From positions 1 to 46,994 of the forward strand of contig CAYQQR010000033.1 in NCBI GenBank assembly GCA_964420035.1: a stretch of 46,994 bases of DNA, read 5' to 3'. The notes under the pieces were generated by a model, which saw only the letters and a list, made by a program, of their open reading frames with translations, was not told the DNA's origin and searched no databases. Origin of the DNA: CAYQQR01 sp964420035. Its GTDB lineage: Bacteria > Bacteroidota > Bacteroidia > Bacteroidales > SM23-62. Shown here one piece after another: positions 25,486 through 34,252 of the stretch (position 1 is its first letter; every line of letters begins with the position of its first letter). Both the position numbers and the translations under genes were made by a program.

Positions 25486-27810
25486 ATGGAAGAAAACCTT
25501 GTAATTGTTGAATCGCCTGCAAAAGCCAGGACCATAGAGAGGCTGTTGGGTAATGATTTCCAGGTTATATCCAGTTTCGGGCATATCCGGGATCTGTCGA
25601 AAAAAAATTTCGGCATCAACCTAAATAACAACTATCAGCCTGAATATATTATATCGGAAGACAAAAAAAAGATCGTCGCCGAACTGAAGAAACAATCCAG
25701 GCGGTATAAACTGGTCTGGCTGGCCTCGGATGAGGATCGGGAAGGAGAAGCCATCGCATGGCACCTTGCTGAAGTACTGGAGCTGCAACCCGGGAAAACA
25801 AGACGCATCGTTTTCCACGAGATCACAAAAAACGCCATTGAACAGGCCGTCAAAAATCCCAGGGATATCGACATGAACCTGGTGAAGGCCCAGCAGGCAC
25901 GAAGGGTTCTCGACAGGCTGGTGGGCTTTGAACTGTCGCCGGTGCTCTGGAAAAAAGTAAAACCGGCCCTCTCGGCCGGAAGAGTGCAGTCGGTAGCCGT
26001 CAGACTGCTGGTTGAACGGGAAAGGGAGATCAACGATTTCAAATCCAGCTCTTCCTTCAGGCTAAATGCCCGTTTCAAACTACTGCGCGACGGAAAAGAG
26101 CATCAGTTCGATGCAGAACTACAAAACAGGCTGAAAACCAAGGAACAAGCCCGGGAATTTTTAGAATCCTGCTTCAATGCAGATTTCAGGGTATCGGACC
26201 TGACAAGGAAACCCACGAAAAAATCGCCGGCACCGCCCTTTACCACCTCAACCCTGCAGCAGGAAGCCAGCCGGAAATTCGGATTTTCGGTATCCCAAAC
26301 CATGACACTGGCGCAAAGATTGTATGAGTCGGGACAGATCACCTACATGCGTACCGATTCGGTGAACCTTTCGAGCATGGCCATTGCTTCGGCACGGGAT
26401 ATCATCATGAAGAACTATGGTGAAAAATATTCCCGTACCCGGAAGTTCCAGACCAGGACCAAGGGGGCCCAGGAGGCCCATGAGGCCATACGGCCAAGCT
26501 ACCTGGACAAAAATACCATCCAGGCCAATGCCAATGAAAAGAAACTATATGAGCTGATCTGGAAAAGAACCGTGGCCAGCCAGATGAGCGAGGCTCTGCT
26601 GGAAAAAACAACAGTAAAGATCGCCCATTCCAATTCGGATCAAGTCTTTGTAACCAGCGGCGAAGTGGTCAAGTTCGACGGTTTCCTCAAACTCTATACG
26701 GAATCAACCGAGGAAGAAAAAGATGCCCGCGGCGATGTCCTGCTGCCCCCGCTGAAAAAGGGGGATTCGCTGAACCTGCTGAAAGCCTGGTCGGATGAGC
26801 GCTTTACCCAGCCCCCTCCGCGTTATACCGAGGCCAGCCTGGTGAAGAAACTGGAAGAACTGGGCATCGGACGGCCCTCAACCTATGCACCTACCATATC
26901 CACCATCCAGAACAGGGGCTATGCCGTTAAAGAGGACCGCCCCGGGACCAGTCGCGACATCACCCTGCTGGAACTGTCCCCCGAAGGAAAAGTGAATGAA
27001 AAACAAAAACAGGAAACCCAGGACACAGCCAGGAACAAGATCTTTCCTACCGACATTGGCATGATCGTCAACGATTTCCTCGTCGAGAACTTTCCGAAGA
27101 TCATGGACTACAATTTTACCGCTACGGTGGAAAAGGAATTTGACGAGATCGCCTCCGGCCGGATGGAATGGACCGAGATGATGGATAAGTTTTATGTTCC
27201 CTTCCATCAAAGCGTGGAATCCACCCTGAAAGAGTCGGAAAAACAAAAAGGAGAGCGCTTCCTCGGAAATGATCCGGAAACCGGCAAACCCGTGGTCGCC
27301 AAAATAGGCCGTTATGGGCCCATCATACAGATTGGCAGCGTGGAGGACGAGGAAAAACCGCGCTTTGCAAGTCTTTTGAAGGGCCAGAGCATACAGACCA
27401 TAAGCCTGGAGGAAGCCCTGAACCTTTTCCGGCTGCCCCGGAAGCTGGGAAGTTTTGAGGATGAGCAGATCGTCGCGGGGATTGGCAAATACGGTCCCTA
27501 TATCCGCCACAAAGGGAAATTTGTTTCCCTGAGAAAGGACGCGGATGATCCCCTGACCATCGACAAGGATACGGCCATAGAGCGGATAATGGAAAAAAGG
27601 GCCCGGGACAAGAGCAGGGTCATGCGAAGTTTTGATGAAGATGCCGAACTCTCCATCCTCAGGGGGCGCTATGGTCCATATATCAAGAAGGGTGATAAAA
27701 ATTACAGGATCCCCAAGAAAATGGACCCCGAAAAACTCAGCTACCAGGAATGCCTGGAGATCATCGAACGGGCCGATAAGAAAAATGCCGGCCCGGGTAA
27801 ATCCTCCTGA
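25486..27810 (+). CDS. topA: DNA topoisomerase I
   Basis: A 774-residue type IA topoisomerase that relaxes negative supercoils. The Toprim domain starts LVIVESPAKARTI and continues to DEDREGEAIAWHL. The catalytic tyrosine is Tyr287 in ITYMRTDSV. VQSVAVRLLVEREREI and GIGRPSTYAPTI are conserved core blocks. The C-terminal region (about residues 590-770) contains repeated GxYGPYI(R/K) units (IGRYGPIIQIG, IGKYGPYIRHKG, RGRYGPYIKKG), the topoisomerase C-terminal repeat type without zinc fingers. The next gene starts 2 bp after the stop. Confidence 0.97.
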   Translation: MEENLVIVESPAKARTIERLLGNDFQVISSFGHIRDLSKKNFGINLNNNYQPEYIISEDKKKIVAELKKQSRRYKLVWLASDEDREGEAIAWHLAEVLELQPGKTRRIVFHEITKNAIEQAVKNPRDIDMNLVKAQQARRVLDRLVGFELSPVLWKKVKPALSAGRVQSVAVRLLVEREREINDFKSSSSFRLNARFKLLRDGKEHQFDAELQNRLKTKEQAREFLESCFNADFRVSDLTRKPTKKSPAPPFTTSTLQQEASRKFGFSVSQTMTLAQRLYESGQITYMRTDSVNLSSMAIASARDIIMKNYGEKYSRTRKFQTRTKGAQEAHEAIRPSYLDKNTIQANANEKKLYELIWKRTVASQMSEALLEKTTVKIAHSNSDQVFVTSGEVVKFDGFLKLYTESTEEEKDARGDVLLPPLKKGDSLNLLKAWSDERFTQPPPRYTEASLVKKLEELGIGRPSTYAPTISTIQNRGYAVKEDRPGTSRDITLLELSPEGKVNEKQKQETQDTARNKIFPTDIGMIVNDFLVENFPKIMDYNFTATVEKEFDEIASGRMEWTEMMDKFYVPFHQSVESTLKESEKQKGERFLGNDPETGKPVVAKIGRYGPIIQIGSVEDEEKPRFASLLKGQSIQTISLEEALNLFRLPRKLGSFEDEQIVAGIGKYGPYIRHKGKFVSLRKDADDPLTIDKDTAIERIMEKRARDKSRVMRSFDEDAELSILRGRYGPYIKKGDKNYRIPKKMDPEKLSYQECLEIIERADKKNAGPGKSS

Positions 27811-27812
27811 AA

Positions 27813-28973
27813 ATGAACCTGAACGATTATTTTACTCCTGTAGCCCTTGAAAAACCTGCCGGTTATCATCTTTCCGACCAGGCCATCTTCTTCAGAAACA
27901 TCCGGGTACATACCCCGGATGCCCCCATTGAACAAATCGGTCCATACAACGTGGCCATCCTGGGGGTGGGAGACGACCGGAATGCATTCATCAAGGGAAG
28001 CGCCCAGGCTCCCGACAGGATACGGGCCGAACTCTATCTCTTGTACAAACTGAACTCCCTGAAGATCATCGACCTGGGTAACCTGGTCCCCGGAAATACC
28101 ATTCACGACAGCTATTATGCACTGCGTGATGTCATTGACGAACTGGTTTCCCATAAAGTGATACCCATTGTCCTGGGTGGGAGCCAGGATATGAGCTACG
28201 GCAGTTTTATGGGACTGGAGGGACGTCTGGGCCGGCTGCGCTACGTGGCCCTGGATTCCCGTTTGGACATGGGGATCATCGAGGATGAGATCCGGCCGGA
28301 ATCTTACCTGATACCTATTTTATCCAGTAAGAAAGACCGTCTCCTTCATTTTACCAACCTGGGACACCAGCGATATTTCGTGGACCAGAAAGACCTGGAT
28401 TTTCTGTTCGAGCAGCAACATGAAACGGTGCGCCTGGGCATCCTTCGCGGACACATGCAAGGCGTGGAACCTATCCTGAGGGATGCGGACCTGGTCAGTT
28501 TGGACATCAACAGCGTACGCCAATCCGACGCCCCGGCCAGCATGTACCCTTCTCCCAACGGCCTTGCCGGTGAAGAGATATGCCAGCTGGCCAACTATGC
28601 CGGGCGCAGCGACCATCTGTCTGCTTTCGGCATCTATAATATCATCCCGGAAAAAGACATCATGAACCAGACCGTGAAACTGGCTGCCCAGGTGGTCTGG
28701 TACTTTATGGAAGGCATACAGGAAAGAAAGATCGAAAGACCGCGGGCCGACCAGGACAATTTCAAACAATTTATGGTGCGAATGGAAGAGGTGAACCAGG
28801 ATGTGATCTTCTATAAAAGCATGCAAACCGACCGCTGGTGGATGGAGATCCCCGAATCCAGGAACGGAAAACAAAGGAAAATTCTGGTGGCCTGTTCTTA
28901 TGAAGACTATCAGAAGGCTTGCAAGCGTGAGATCCCCGACCGGTGGTACATGTTCTACAGGAAGCTGAATTGA
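27813..28973 (+). CDS. Arginase/formimidoylglutamase-fold protein with degenerate metal site
   Basis: A 386-residue protein of the ureohydrolase (arginase) fold. Active members bind two manganese ions with ligands in GGxH, DAHxD and SxDxD. Here the first motif is GGSQ (Gln125 instead of His), the second DSRLD (Asp148, Arg150 instead of His, Asp152) and the third SLDIN (Asp231, Asn233 instead of Asp). Three of six ligands are therefore changed and hydrolase activity is doubtful. The C-terminal about 70 residues (KILVACSYEDYQKACKREIP) form an extra segment outside the arginase core. It follows topA by 2 bp and precedes the T9SS genes. I recall a similar gene near gldK in other Bacteroidota, but cannot check it here. 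Confidence 0.82.
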   Translation: MNLNDYFTPVALEKPAGYHLSDQAIFFRNIRVHTPDAPIEQIGPYNVAILGVGDDRNAFIKGSAQAPDRIRAELYLLYKLNSLKIIDLGNLVPGNTIHDSYYALRDVIDELVSHKVIPIVLGGSQDMSYGSFMGLEGRLGRLRYVALDSRLDMGIIEDEIRPESYLIPILSSKKDRLLHFTNLGHQRYFVDQKDLDFLFEQQHETVRLGILRGHMQGVEPILRDADLVSLDINSVRQSDAPASMYPSPNGLAGEEICQLANYAGRSDHLSAFGIYNIIPEKDIMNQTVKLAAQVVWYFMEGIQERKIERPRADQDNFKQFMVRMEEVNQDVIFYKSMQTDRWWMEIPESRNGKQRKILVACSYEDYQKACKREIPDRWYMFYRKLN

Positions 28974-29044
28974 TGTTGCTGCACTCCCTGTCGTCTTTCA
29001 TCAACGATTTAAGAACTTTAATCAATTATTTCATGGAATATACG

Positions 29045-29062
29045 AAACCCTGGGGGGTTTTT
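29045..29062 (+). terminator. Possible intrinsic terminator after the topA/arginase-like genes
   Basis: AAACCC (29045-29050), a TGGG loop and GGGTTT (29055-29060) form a 6-bp hairpin followed by only two more T bases, 71 bp after the arginase-like stop. It is weak, and could also act as an attenuator for the T9SS genes. Confidence 0.35.
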
Positions 29063-29096
29063 CGTTGTATAAGGTGGTAAATAATAGCCAGAGCTT

Positions 29097-29111
29097 ATCA
29101 ACAATGTTGAT
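29097..29111. promoter_or_regulatory. Palindrome ATCAACAATGTTGAT, possible operator ahead of porP
   Basis: Seven-base arms ATCAACA and TGTTGAT around a single A are perfectly complementary. The site lies 91 bp upstream of the porP start, in a region that must contain the promoter of the T9SS genes. Binding by a regulator is inference only. Confidence 0.3.
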
Positions 29112-29202
29112 ATTATTTGCCCGATATGGATATTTTTAGTTAATTTACTGATTTCATAAAGGGATTTAGTTGATTGAGGAACAATAGTTTGAGCAAGTTT
29201 TT

Positions 29203-30153
29203 ATGAAGCGATTTTTCATCTCTCTGGCATTGAGCAGTGTTGCATTTATGACATATGCCCAATCATACCCTGTACTCAGCCAGTACATGCAAAGCCTGAA
29301 CGCTTATAATCCCGCGTTTGCAGGCAATACCGAAGAGATTTGCCTTTCCGCAACCAACAGACAGCAATGGATGGGTTTTCCCGGCCGTCCCATTACTTCC
29401 TTTTTTACGGCCAGCGCCCCCCTCAAGCCCTTCGGTCAGCGTGCCGGTGCCGGTTTATCCATACTGAACGATCAATACGGCAACGGGCTGGTCAGCGACC
29501 TGGCCATAGCGGCCGACCTGGCCGTATTTTTTGATGCCGGTCCGGGGAAGCTGGGCGTTGGACTGAACGCCGGTGTAACCAACAGGTCATTCGATCCGAC
29601 CAACCTGACCAACCCATCCGAACCGGAATTCTTTTCCACTGAAGACCCCCTGAAACCGAACGCCAAAGATTCCAGGGTGGCCTTTAATATGAATTTCGGG
29701 CTGTCCTATACAGCCAATAATTTATACTTTGGTATCTCCAGCGTGCGGGCAACCCAACCGGAGATAAAACTCGGAGAAGCCCAACCCCAGTACCTGGTCC
29801 GGCATTATGCCCTGGTGGCCGGATACAATTTTCAACTGACCAATCCGCTCTTTGAGATCATGCCCTCCGTTTTCCTCAGTTCGGACGGTGTGGTGAACCA
29901 GGCAAGCTTTACAGGCATGGTTCGATACAATAAGAAATTCTGGGGCGGCGTTTCTTATAGGACCGGTGACGCCCTGATCGGCATCCTGGGACTGGAAATA
30001 TTCAATGGTATCAAAGTTGGTTATTCTTACGATTTTACTTTAACCGATATACAGAATCACAGTGGAGGCAGTCATGAACTTTGGCTTGGATACTGCTTCA
30101 GTCTTAGTCTTGAGAAGTCTCCCCGAAAATATAAGAGTATAAGATTTTTATAA
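29203..30153 (+). CDS. porP: PorP/SprF family type IX secretion outer-membrane protein
   Basis: A 316-residue predicted outer-membrane beta-barrel. A signal peptide (FFISLALSSVAFMTYA) is followed by QSYPVLSQYMQSLNAYNPAFAG, spanning about residues 20-41, the hallmark start of PorP/SprF proteins. NRQQWMGFPGRPITSF and the C-terminal SHELWLGYCFSL are also typical. In T9SS, PorP-type proteins work with PorK/GldK and help anchor secreted cargo or the trans-envelope ring. It stands directly ahead of gldK-gldL-gldM-gldN in the order known for the T9SS core locus, 90 bp before the gldK start. Confidence 0.92.
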   Translation: MKRFFISLALSSVAFMTYAQSYPVLSQYMQSLNAYNPAFAGNTEEICLSATNRQQWMGFPGRPITSFFTASAPLKPFGQRAGAGLSILNDQYGNGLVSDLAIAADLAVFFDAGPGKLGVGLNAGVTNRSFDPTNLTNPSEPEFFSTEDPLKPNAKDSRVAFNMNFGLSYTANNLYFGISSVRATQPEIKLGEAQPQYLVRHYALVAGYNFQLTNPLFEIMPSVFLSSDGVVNQASFTGMVRYNKKFWGGVSYRTGDALIGILGLEIFNGIKVGYSYDFTLTDIQNHSGGSHELWLGYCFSLSLEKSPRKYKSIRFL

Positions 30154-30243
30154 CTATTTTTATATAAATTTATCTAAATTTTTGTTTATTTGCAGGTTTC
30201 CAGACATTTTGGGTATCTTGCATTTCATAAACAGCCAAAAGCC

Positions 30244-31620
30244 ATGAAAAAATTACTGAGCATCGCGATTCTTCTGGCCATTTTTAGCAGCTGCGGAAAT
30301 CAATACAATGGTGAGCTGACCGGTGTCCCCGGGCGCAAACGATACTTTGAGCCCGATCCCTACGGTATGCGTTTCATCCCACAGGGAAGCTATACGATGG
30401 GACCCAGTGACCAGGTGGTTAACAAAGCGCAGAATATGGTTCCCAAAAGGGTAACCGTAGAACCATTCTGGATGGATGATACGGAAATTACCAATAATGA
30501 ATACCGTCAATTTGTTTATTGGGTCCGTGACTCACTGAAAAGGGAACTCATTGCAGAAGTCAATGATAATTTCAGGATCACGGAAAACCAATACCAGGAA
30601 CCACTGGAACCCGATCTTTTCGACAGGGATTACTACCTGGTCTGGGACGAAAAGATGGATATGAGGGAGCAGGATATCCGCGATGCTGTTCAGCCCTTGT
30701 ACCTGAGCCGGGAAGAACGATTCTACGGCAGGAAAGACATCAACGTTCACAAGCTGAACTACAGGTATTACTGGGTTGACTACCAGCAGGCCGCGAAATC
30801 CTTCAATAAGTTCCAAAACGACTTTAACACCGATATCACAGCCGATCCCGGCCGGTACAATCCCGATGGATATGTAATAGACCAGGAAGGTGCCACCAAC
30901 CCGATTGACAACCGGGGTGCCTTCATCATCAAGGATGTGGTTAATGTTTATCCCGACACTTTGGTGTGGATTCGCGATTTTACCTTCTCGTACAACGAAC
31001 CCATGGCCGCACGCTATTTCTGGCACCCTTCATTTGACGATTATCCCGTGGTGGGTGTTTCATGGAAGCAGGCCAGCGCCTTCTGTATCTGGAGAACCGC
31101 CTTTTTGAATTCGGCATTGCTTGCCGGTGGAGAATGGCCCGTGGCAGACTACCGCCTGCCCACGGAAACTGAATGGGAATACGCCGCCCGGGGCGGACTG
31201 GATCATTCCATGTATCCCTGGGGCGGTCTGTATACCAGGAACCGGGACGGATGCCTCCTGGCCAACTTTAAGCCCATGCGCGGTAATTATGCCGACGACG
31301 GTGCCGTAACCACTTCACAGGTCGGCTTCTATGAACCCAACGAGTACGGTCTTTACGAAATGGCAGGAAACGTTTCCGAATGGACCTCCAATGCATACGA
31401 TGAATCCGCCTATGTATTTACCCATGATCTTAACCCGGACTATAAATACAATGCCAGACCGGATGATCCTCCGGTAATGAAGAGAAAAGTCATTCGCGGC
31501 GGATCATGGAAAGATGTGGCTTTCTTCCTGCAAAACAGTACCCGTGATTATGAATATCAGGATTCGGCCAAATCTTACATCGGGTTCCGTTGTGTAAGAT
31601 CTTATATGGGAAATAAATAA
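30244..31620 (+). CDS. gldK: T9SS ring lipoprotein GldK/PorK
   Basis: A 458-residue lipoprotein with an FGE-sulfatase fold. The ATG at 30244 gives a signal peptide LLSIAILLAIFSSC with lipidated Cys17; the longer frame from 30190 lacks a signal. Fold landmarks are MRFIPQGSYTMGPSD, VEPFWMDDTEITNNEYRQF, YRLPTETEWEYAARGG, LYEMAGNVSEWTSNAYD and the final SYIGFRCVRS. GldK and GldN form the periplasmic ring of the type IX secretion system under the outer membrane. There is no sign that the fold is an active enzyme here, as for the family in general. It is followed by gldL after 22 bp. Confidence 0.95.
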   Translation: MKKLLSIAILLAIFSSCGNQYNGELTGVPGRKRYFEPDPYGMRFIPQGSYTMGPSDQVVNKAQNMVPKRVTVEPFWMDDTEITNNEYRQFVYWVRDSLKRELIAEVNDNFRITENQYQEPLEPDLFDRDYYLVWDEKMDMREQDIRDAVQPLYLSREERFYGRKDINVHKLNYRYYWVDYQQAAKSFNKFQNDFNTDITADPGRYNPDGYVIDQEGATNPIDNRGAFIIKDVVNVYPDTLVWIRDFTFSYNEPMAARYFWHPSFDDYPVVGVSWKQASAFCIWRTAFLNSALLAGGEWPVADYRLPTETEWEYAARGGLDHSMYPWGGLYTRNRDGCLLANFKPMRGNYADDGAVTTSQVGFYEPNEYGLYEMAGNVSEWTSNAYDESAYVFTHDLNPDYKYNARPDDPPVMKRKVIRGGSWKDVAFFLQNSTRDYEYQDSAKSYIGFRCVRSYMGNK

Positions 31621-31642
31621 AAAACAATCTAAATCTATAGCA

Positions 31643-32599
31643 ATGAATCTTAGTGAAATTGTTCAAAGTTCAGGCTGGAGGAACTTCATGGCCAAGCTTT
31701 ATGGTATTGGCGCATCGGTTGTTATCGTTGGTGCTATGTTTAAAATTCAGCACTGGCCCATGGGGGGGTTCTTCATTACTATTGGTCTGACGGTAGAGGC
31801 CATTATCTTTTTCTTCTCAGCGTTCGAACCGCTCCATGAAGAGCTGGACTGGACCCTGGTATACCCGGAACTGGCAGGAATGACGGATCCGGACGAGGTA
31901 GACCAGTATAAGGATGAAGCCATTGCAGGCCGAGGCGTTTCCCTTGAGAAATTTGACGACCTTTTCAAGGAAGCCAAGATTGATCCGGAAGCCATCAACA
32001 GGCTGGGGCAGGGACTTAACAACCTGAGCAAGACCGCCGGTGAAATGTCCGATGTTGCTGCTTCCTCGCTGGCAACCAAGGAATACCTCGAAAAAATGCA
32101 GACAGCCGCTCAATCCATGAGCGACCTTACCACAAATTACAATGCCTCCTCCGAAACATTGAACAGTTCCGTCGGAACCCTGGCAGAAAGCTATAAAAAA
32201 ACCGCGTATCTTATTTCCAAGTCGGGTGCCGATGTTGCAGCTAAATTTGCAGCGTCAGGAAACGATTTCGCCAACTCATACAGCCAGATGACCGAGCAGA
32301 TTAAGAATGATTACAGCGGTATCGCTGAAAACAATAAGTCATTCGGAAGCAACCTGGCCAATCTGAACAAAAATCTTTCCGCGCTGAACGCAGCCTATGA
32401 ACTGCAGCTTAAAGGATCAAACGAGCATCTGAAAGGTTCGGAAGAAGCATACAAAGGGCTGGAAGATATCCTCAAGAGCCTGAAGGATTCTGTTGCAGAA
32501 ACCAACAAGTATAAGGAGGAAATGAGCAAACTCAGCACAAACCTTGCTGAATTAAATAATATATATGGCAACATGCTGTCTGCCATGAATGTGAAATGA
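31643..32599 (+). CDS. gldL: T9SS motor protein GldL/PorL
   Basis: A 318-residue inner-membrane protein. Two N-terminal membrane helices (about residues 18-38 and 41-61) carry Lys34, His37, Glu52 and Glu62, with Lys-His and Glu-Glu spacings (3 and 10) like those of the charged residues reported as important in the Flavobacterium GldL motor. A long cytoplasmic coiled-coil-rich region follows (about residues 90-318). GldL pentamers surround the GldM dimer and convert proton flow into rotation for secretion and gliding. It is co-directional with gldK and gldM with short gaps. Confidence 0.95.
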   Translation: MNLSEIVQSSGWRNFMAKLYGIGASVVIVGAMFKIQHWPMGGFFITIGLTVEAIIFFFSAFEPLHEELDWTLVYPELAGMTDPDEVDQYKDEAIAGRGVSLEKFDDLFKEAKIDPEAINRLGQGLNNLSKTAGEMSDVAASSLATKEYLEKMQTAAQSMSDLTTNYNASSETLNSSVGTLAESYKKTAYLISKSGADVAAKFAASGNDFANSYSQMTEQIKNDYSGIAENNKSFGSNLANLNKNLSALNAAYELQLKGSNEHLKGSEEAYKGLEDILKSLKDSVAETNKYKEEMSKLSTNLAELNNIYGNMLSAMNVK

Positions 32600-32632
32600 T
32601 CATAAGCTTTACTTATCTATATATCCTAGATT

Positions 32633-34240
32633 ATGGCTCACGGTAAGGAAACCCCGAGACAAAAGATGATCGGCATGATGTATCTCGTGCTGCTGGCTCT
32701 GCTGGCTCTTACAGTACAGTCGGAAGTGTTGGATGCATTCGTCCTGGTCGATGAAAGTCTGACCAAAACAACCGAAAACTTCTCCCAGAAAAATCAGATG
32801 GTTTATGCAGACCTGGATCAGGCTGCCGCAGAAAACCCGGTAAAAGCCGGACCCTGGAAAACCAAAGCAGACGAAGTGAAGAAACGCTCCAACGAACTGG
32901 TGGGCTATATCCAGGAACTGAAACTGGAACTCGTGCGGGCCAGTGAGGGAGAAGATACCGATGCCATTCAGGAAGGTGAAGTATACGGAATGGAAATCGG
33001 GGGAAAAGACAACATGGATAAACCTGGTGAGCATATGATAACCAGGGGCAAGGGAAAACAGTTGCAATCGGCTATAGAAGAGTACAGGGAATATCTGTTG
33101 AGTCTGGTCGGTGAAGGAGCCCCTTCCGTGAAAGAGTCCATCGCGACCAACCTCAATACCGACGATCCTCCCCCCAGACAGGGCATCACCCATACCTGGG
33201 TAACCGAGCGTTTCGACCATAAACCCCTGATCGCCGTTGTAGCTTTAATGACCAAACTGCAGTCGGATGTCAGAAATGCTGAATCCGACATCATACAATA
33301 CCTGCATTCCCAGATTGAAACCGGTTTCAGCTTCAATATGCTGGAAGCTACCGTCATTCCGAAATCCAATTACGTAACCCAGGGCGGCGAATATCGGGCA
33401 GAAGTATTCCTGGCAGCCTTTGATACTACCCAGGCCCCAACAGTCCTGGTGGGTCAGTATGATTCCACGGTACGCGATGACGGTACTGTCGAATACAATA
33501 TGGTGGGCTCGTATGATAGCCTTCCCGTTGAACAGGGCCGGGGTATATTCAGAAGGCAGGCCAGTACCATAGGACCCAAAAGATGGGCCGGACTGATCCA
33601 GATCAAGAACCTGGATGGAAGTCTTACCAAAAAACCCTTCAGGGAAAGCTTTACGGTCGCCCCGGCTAGCCTGGTGGTGGCCCCGACCAGAATGAACGTG
33701 TTCTACCTGGCGGTGGATAACCCCGTGGAAATTTCCGTGCCCGGATATCCTTCCGAAAGCATCAGCGCCAGCATCAACAACGGCCGCATTAACGGCTCCG
33801 GTAATAAATGGACCGTCCGTCCCACCCGGGAAGGCAATGCAGCCGTCAGTGTAGCCGTTACAGTGGATGGACAAAGAAGAGGAATGGGCAGCAAGCCCTT
33901 CCGCGTGAAGACGGTTCCGGACCCCTATCCGACCATCGCCGGAAGGACCAAGGGAGTAATCTCCACTTCCAACATACTCAGGGAACTTGGATTGAAAGCC
34001 AGTATGCCGGAATGGTTCGAATTCGAACTGGAATTCAACATTACGGAATTCAGCGTTTCGGCAACCGTTGGAGGTTTCTACCAGGAAAAGAGAACCACCG
34101 GTGCGAACTTTACCTCGGAACAAAGAGATTTGATAAGGAACCTGGGACCGGGTCAGCGGATCTATTTCCAGGATATAAAAGCAGTAGGCCCCGATGGTAC
34201 CGAAAGGGACCTGCCATTGATGTCATTAAGAATACAATAA
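32633..34240 (+). CDS. gldM: T9SS motor shaft protein GldM/PorM
   Basis: A 535-residue protein with one N-terminal membrane helix (MIGMMYLVLLALLALTVQSE, about residues 12-31) and a long periplasmic shaft of four domains ending at the GldK/GldN ring. Glu31 at the end of the helix corresponds to the membrane glutamate known to be essential in GldM. The start MAHGKETPRQKMIGMMYLV is highly typical. GldM turns inside the GldL pentamer and transmits force across the periplasm. It follows gldL by 33 bp and precedes gldN by 12 bp. Confidence 0.96.
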   Translation: MAHGKETPRQKMIGMMYLVLLALLALTVQSEVLDAFVLVDESLTKTTENFSQKNQMVYADLDQAAAENPVKAGPWKTKADEVKKRSNELVGYIQELKLELVRASEGEDTDAIQEGEVYGMEIGGKDNMDKPGEHMITRGKGKQLQSAIEEYREYLLSLVGEGAPSVKESIATNLNTDDPPPRQGITHTWVTERFDHKPLIAVVALMTKLQSDVRNAESDIIQYLHSQIETGFSFNMLEATVIPKSNYVTQGGEYRAEVFLAAFDTTQAPTVLVGQYDSTVRDDGTVEYNMVGSYDSLPVEQGRGIFRRQASTIGPKRWAGLIQIKNLDGSLTKKPFRESFTVAPASLVVAPTRMNVFYLAVDNPVEISVPGYPSESISASINNGRINGSGNKWTVRPTREGNAAVSVAVTVDGQRRGMGSKPFRVKTVPDPYPTIAGRTKGVISTSNILRELGLKASMPEWFEFELEFNITEFSVSATVGGFYQEKRTTGANFTSEQRDLIRNLGPGQRIYFQDIKAVGPDGTERDLPLMSLRIQ

Positions 34241-34252
34241 AACCAAGGAGCA

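Larger units (their letters stand above)
28974..29202. other. Intergenic region ahead of porP with hairpin and palindrome
   Basis: This 229-bp AT-rich gap has no credible gene. It holds a terminator-like hairpin (29045-29062) and a 15-bp palindrome (29097-29111). No exact TAnnTTTG element was found; near matches are off by one base, so the porP promoter cannot be placed. Confidence 0.6.

Noticed and set aside
30189..30220. Promoter TTTG-N21-TATCTTGC ahead of gldK
   Set aside because: The -7 part lacks one T of the consensus, and gldK can be transcribed from the porP promoter.
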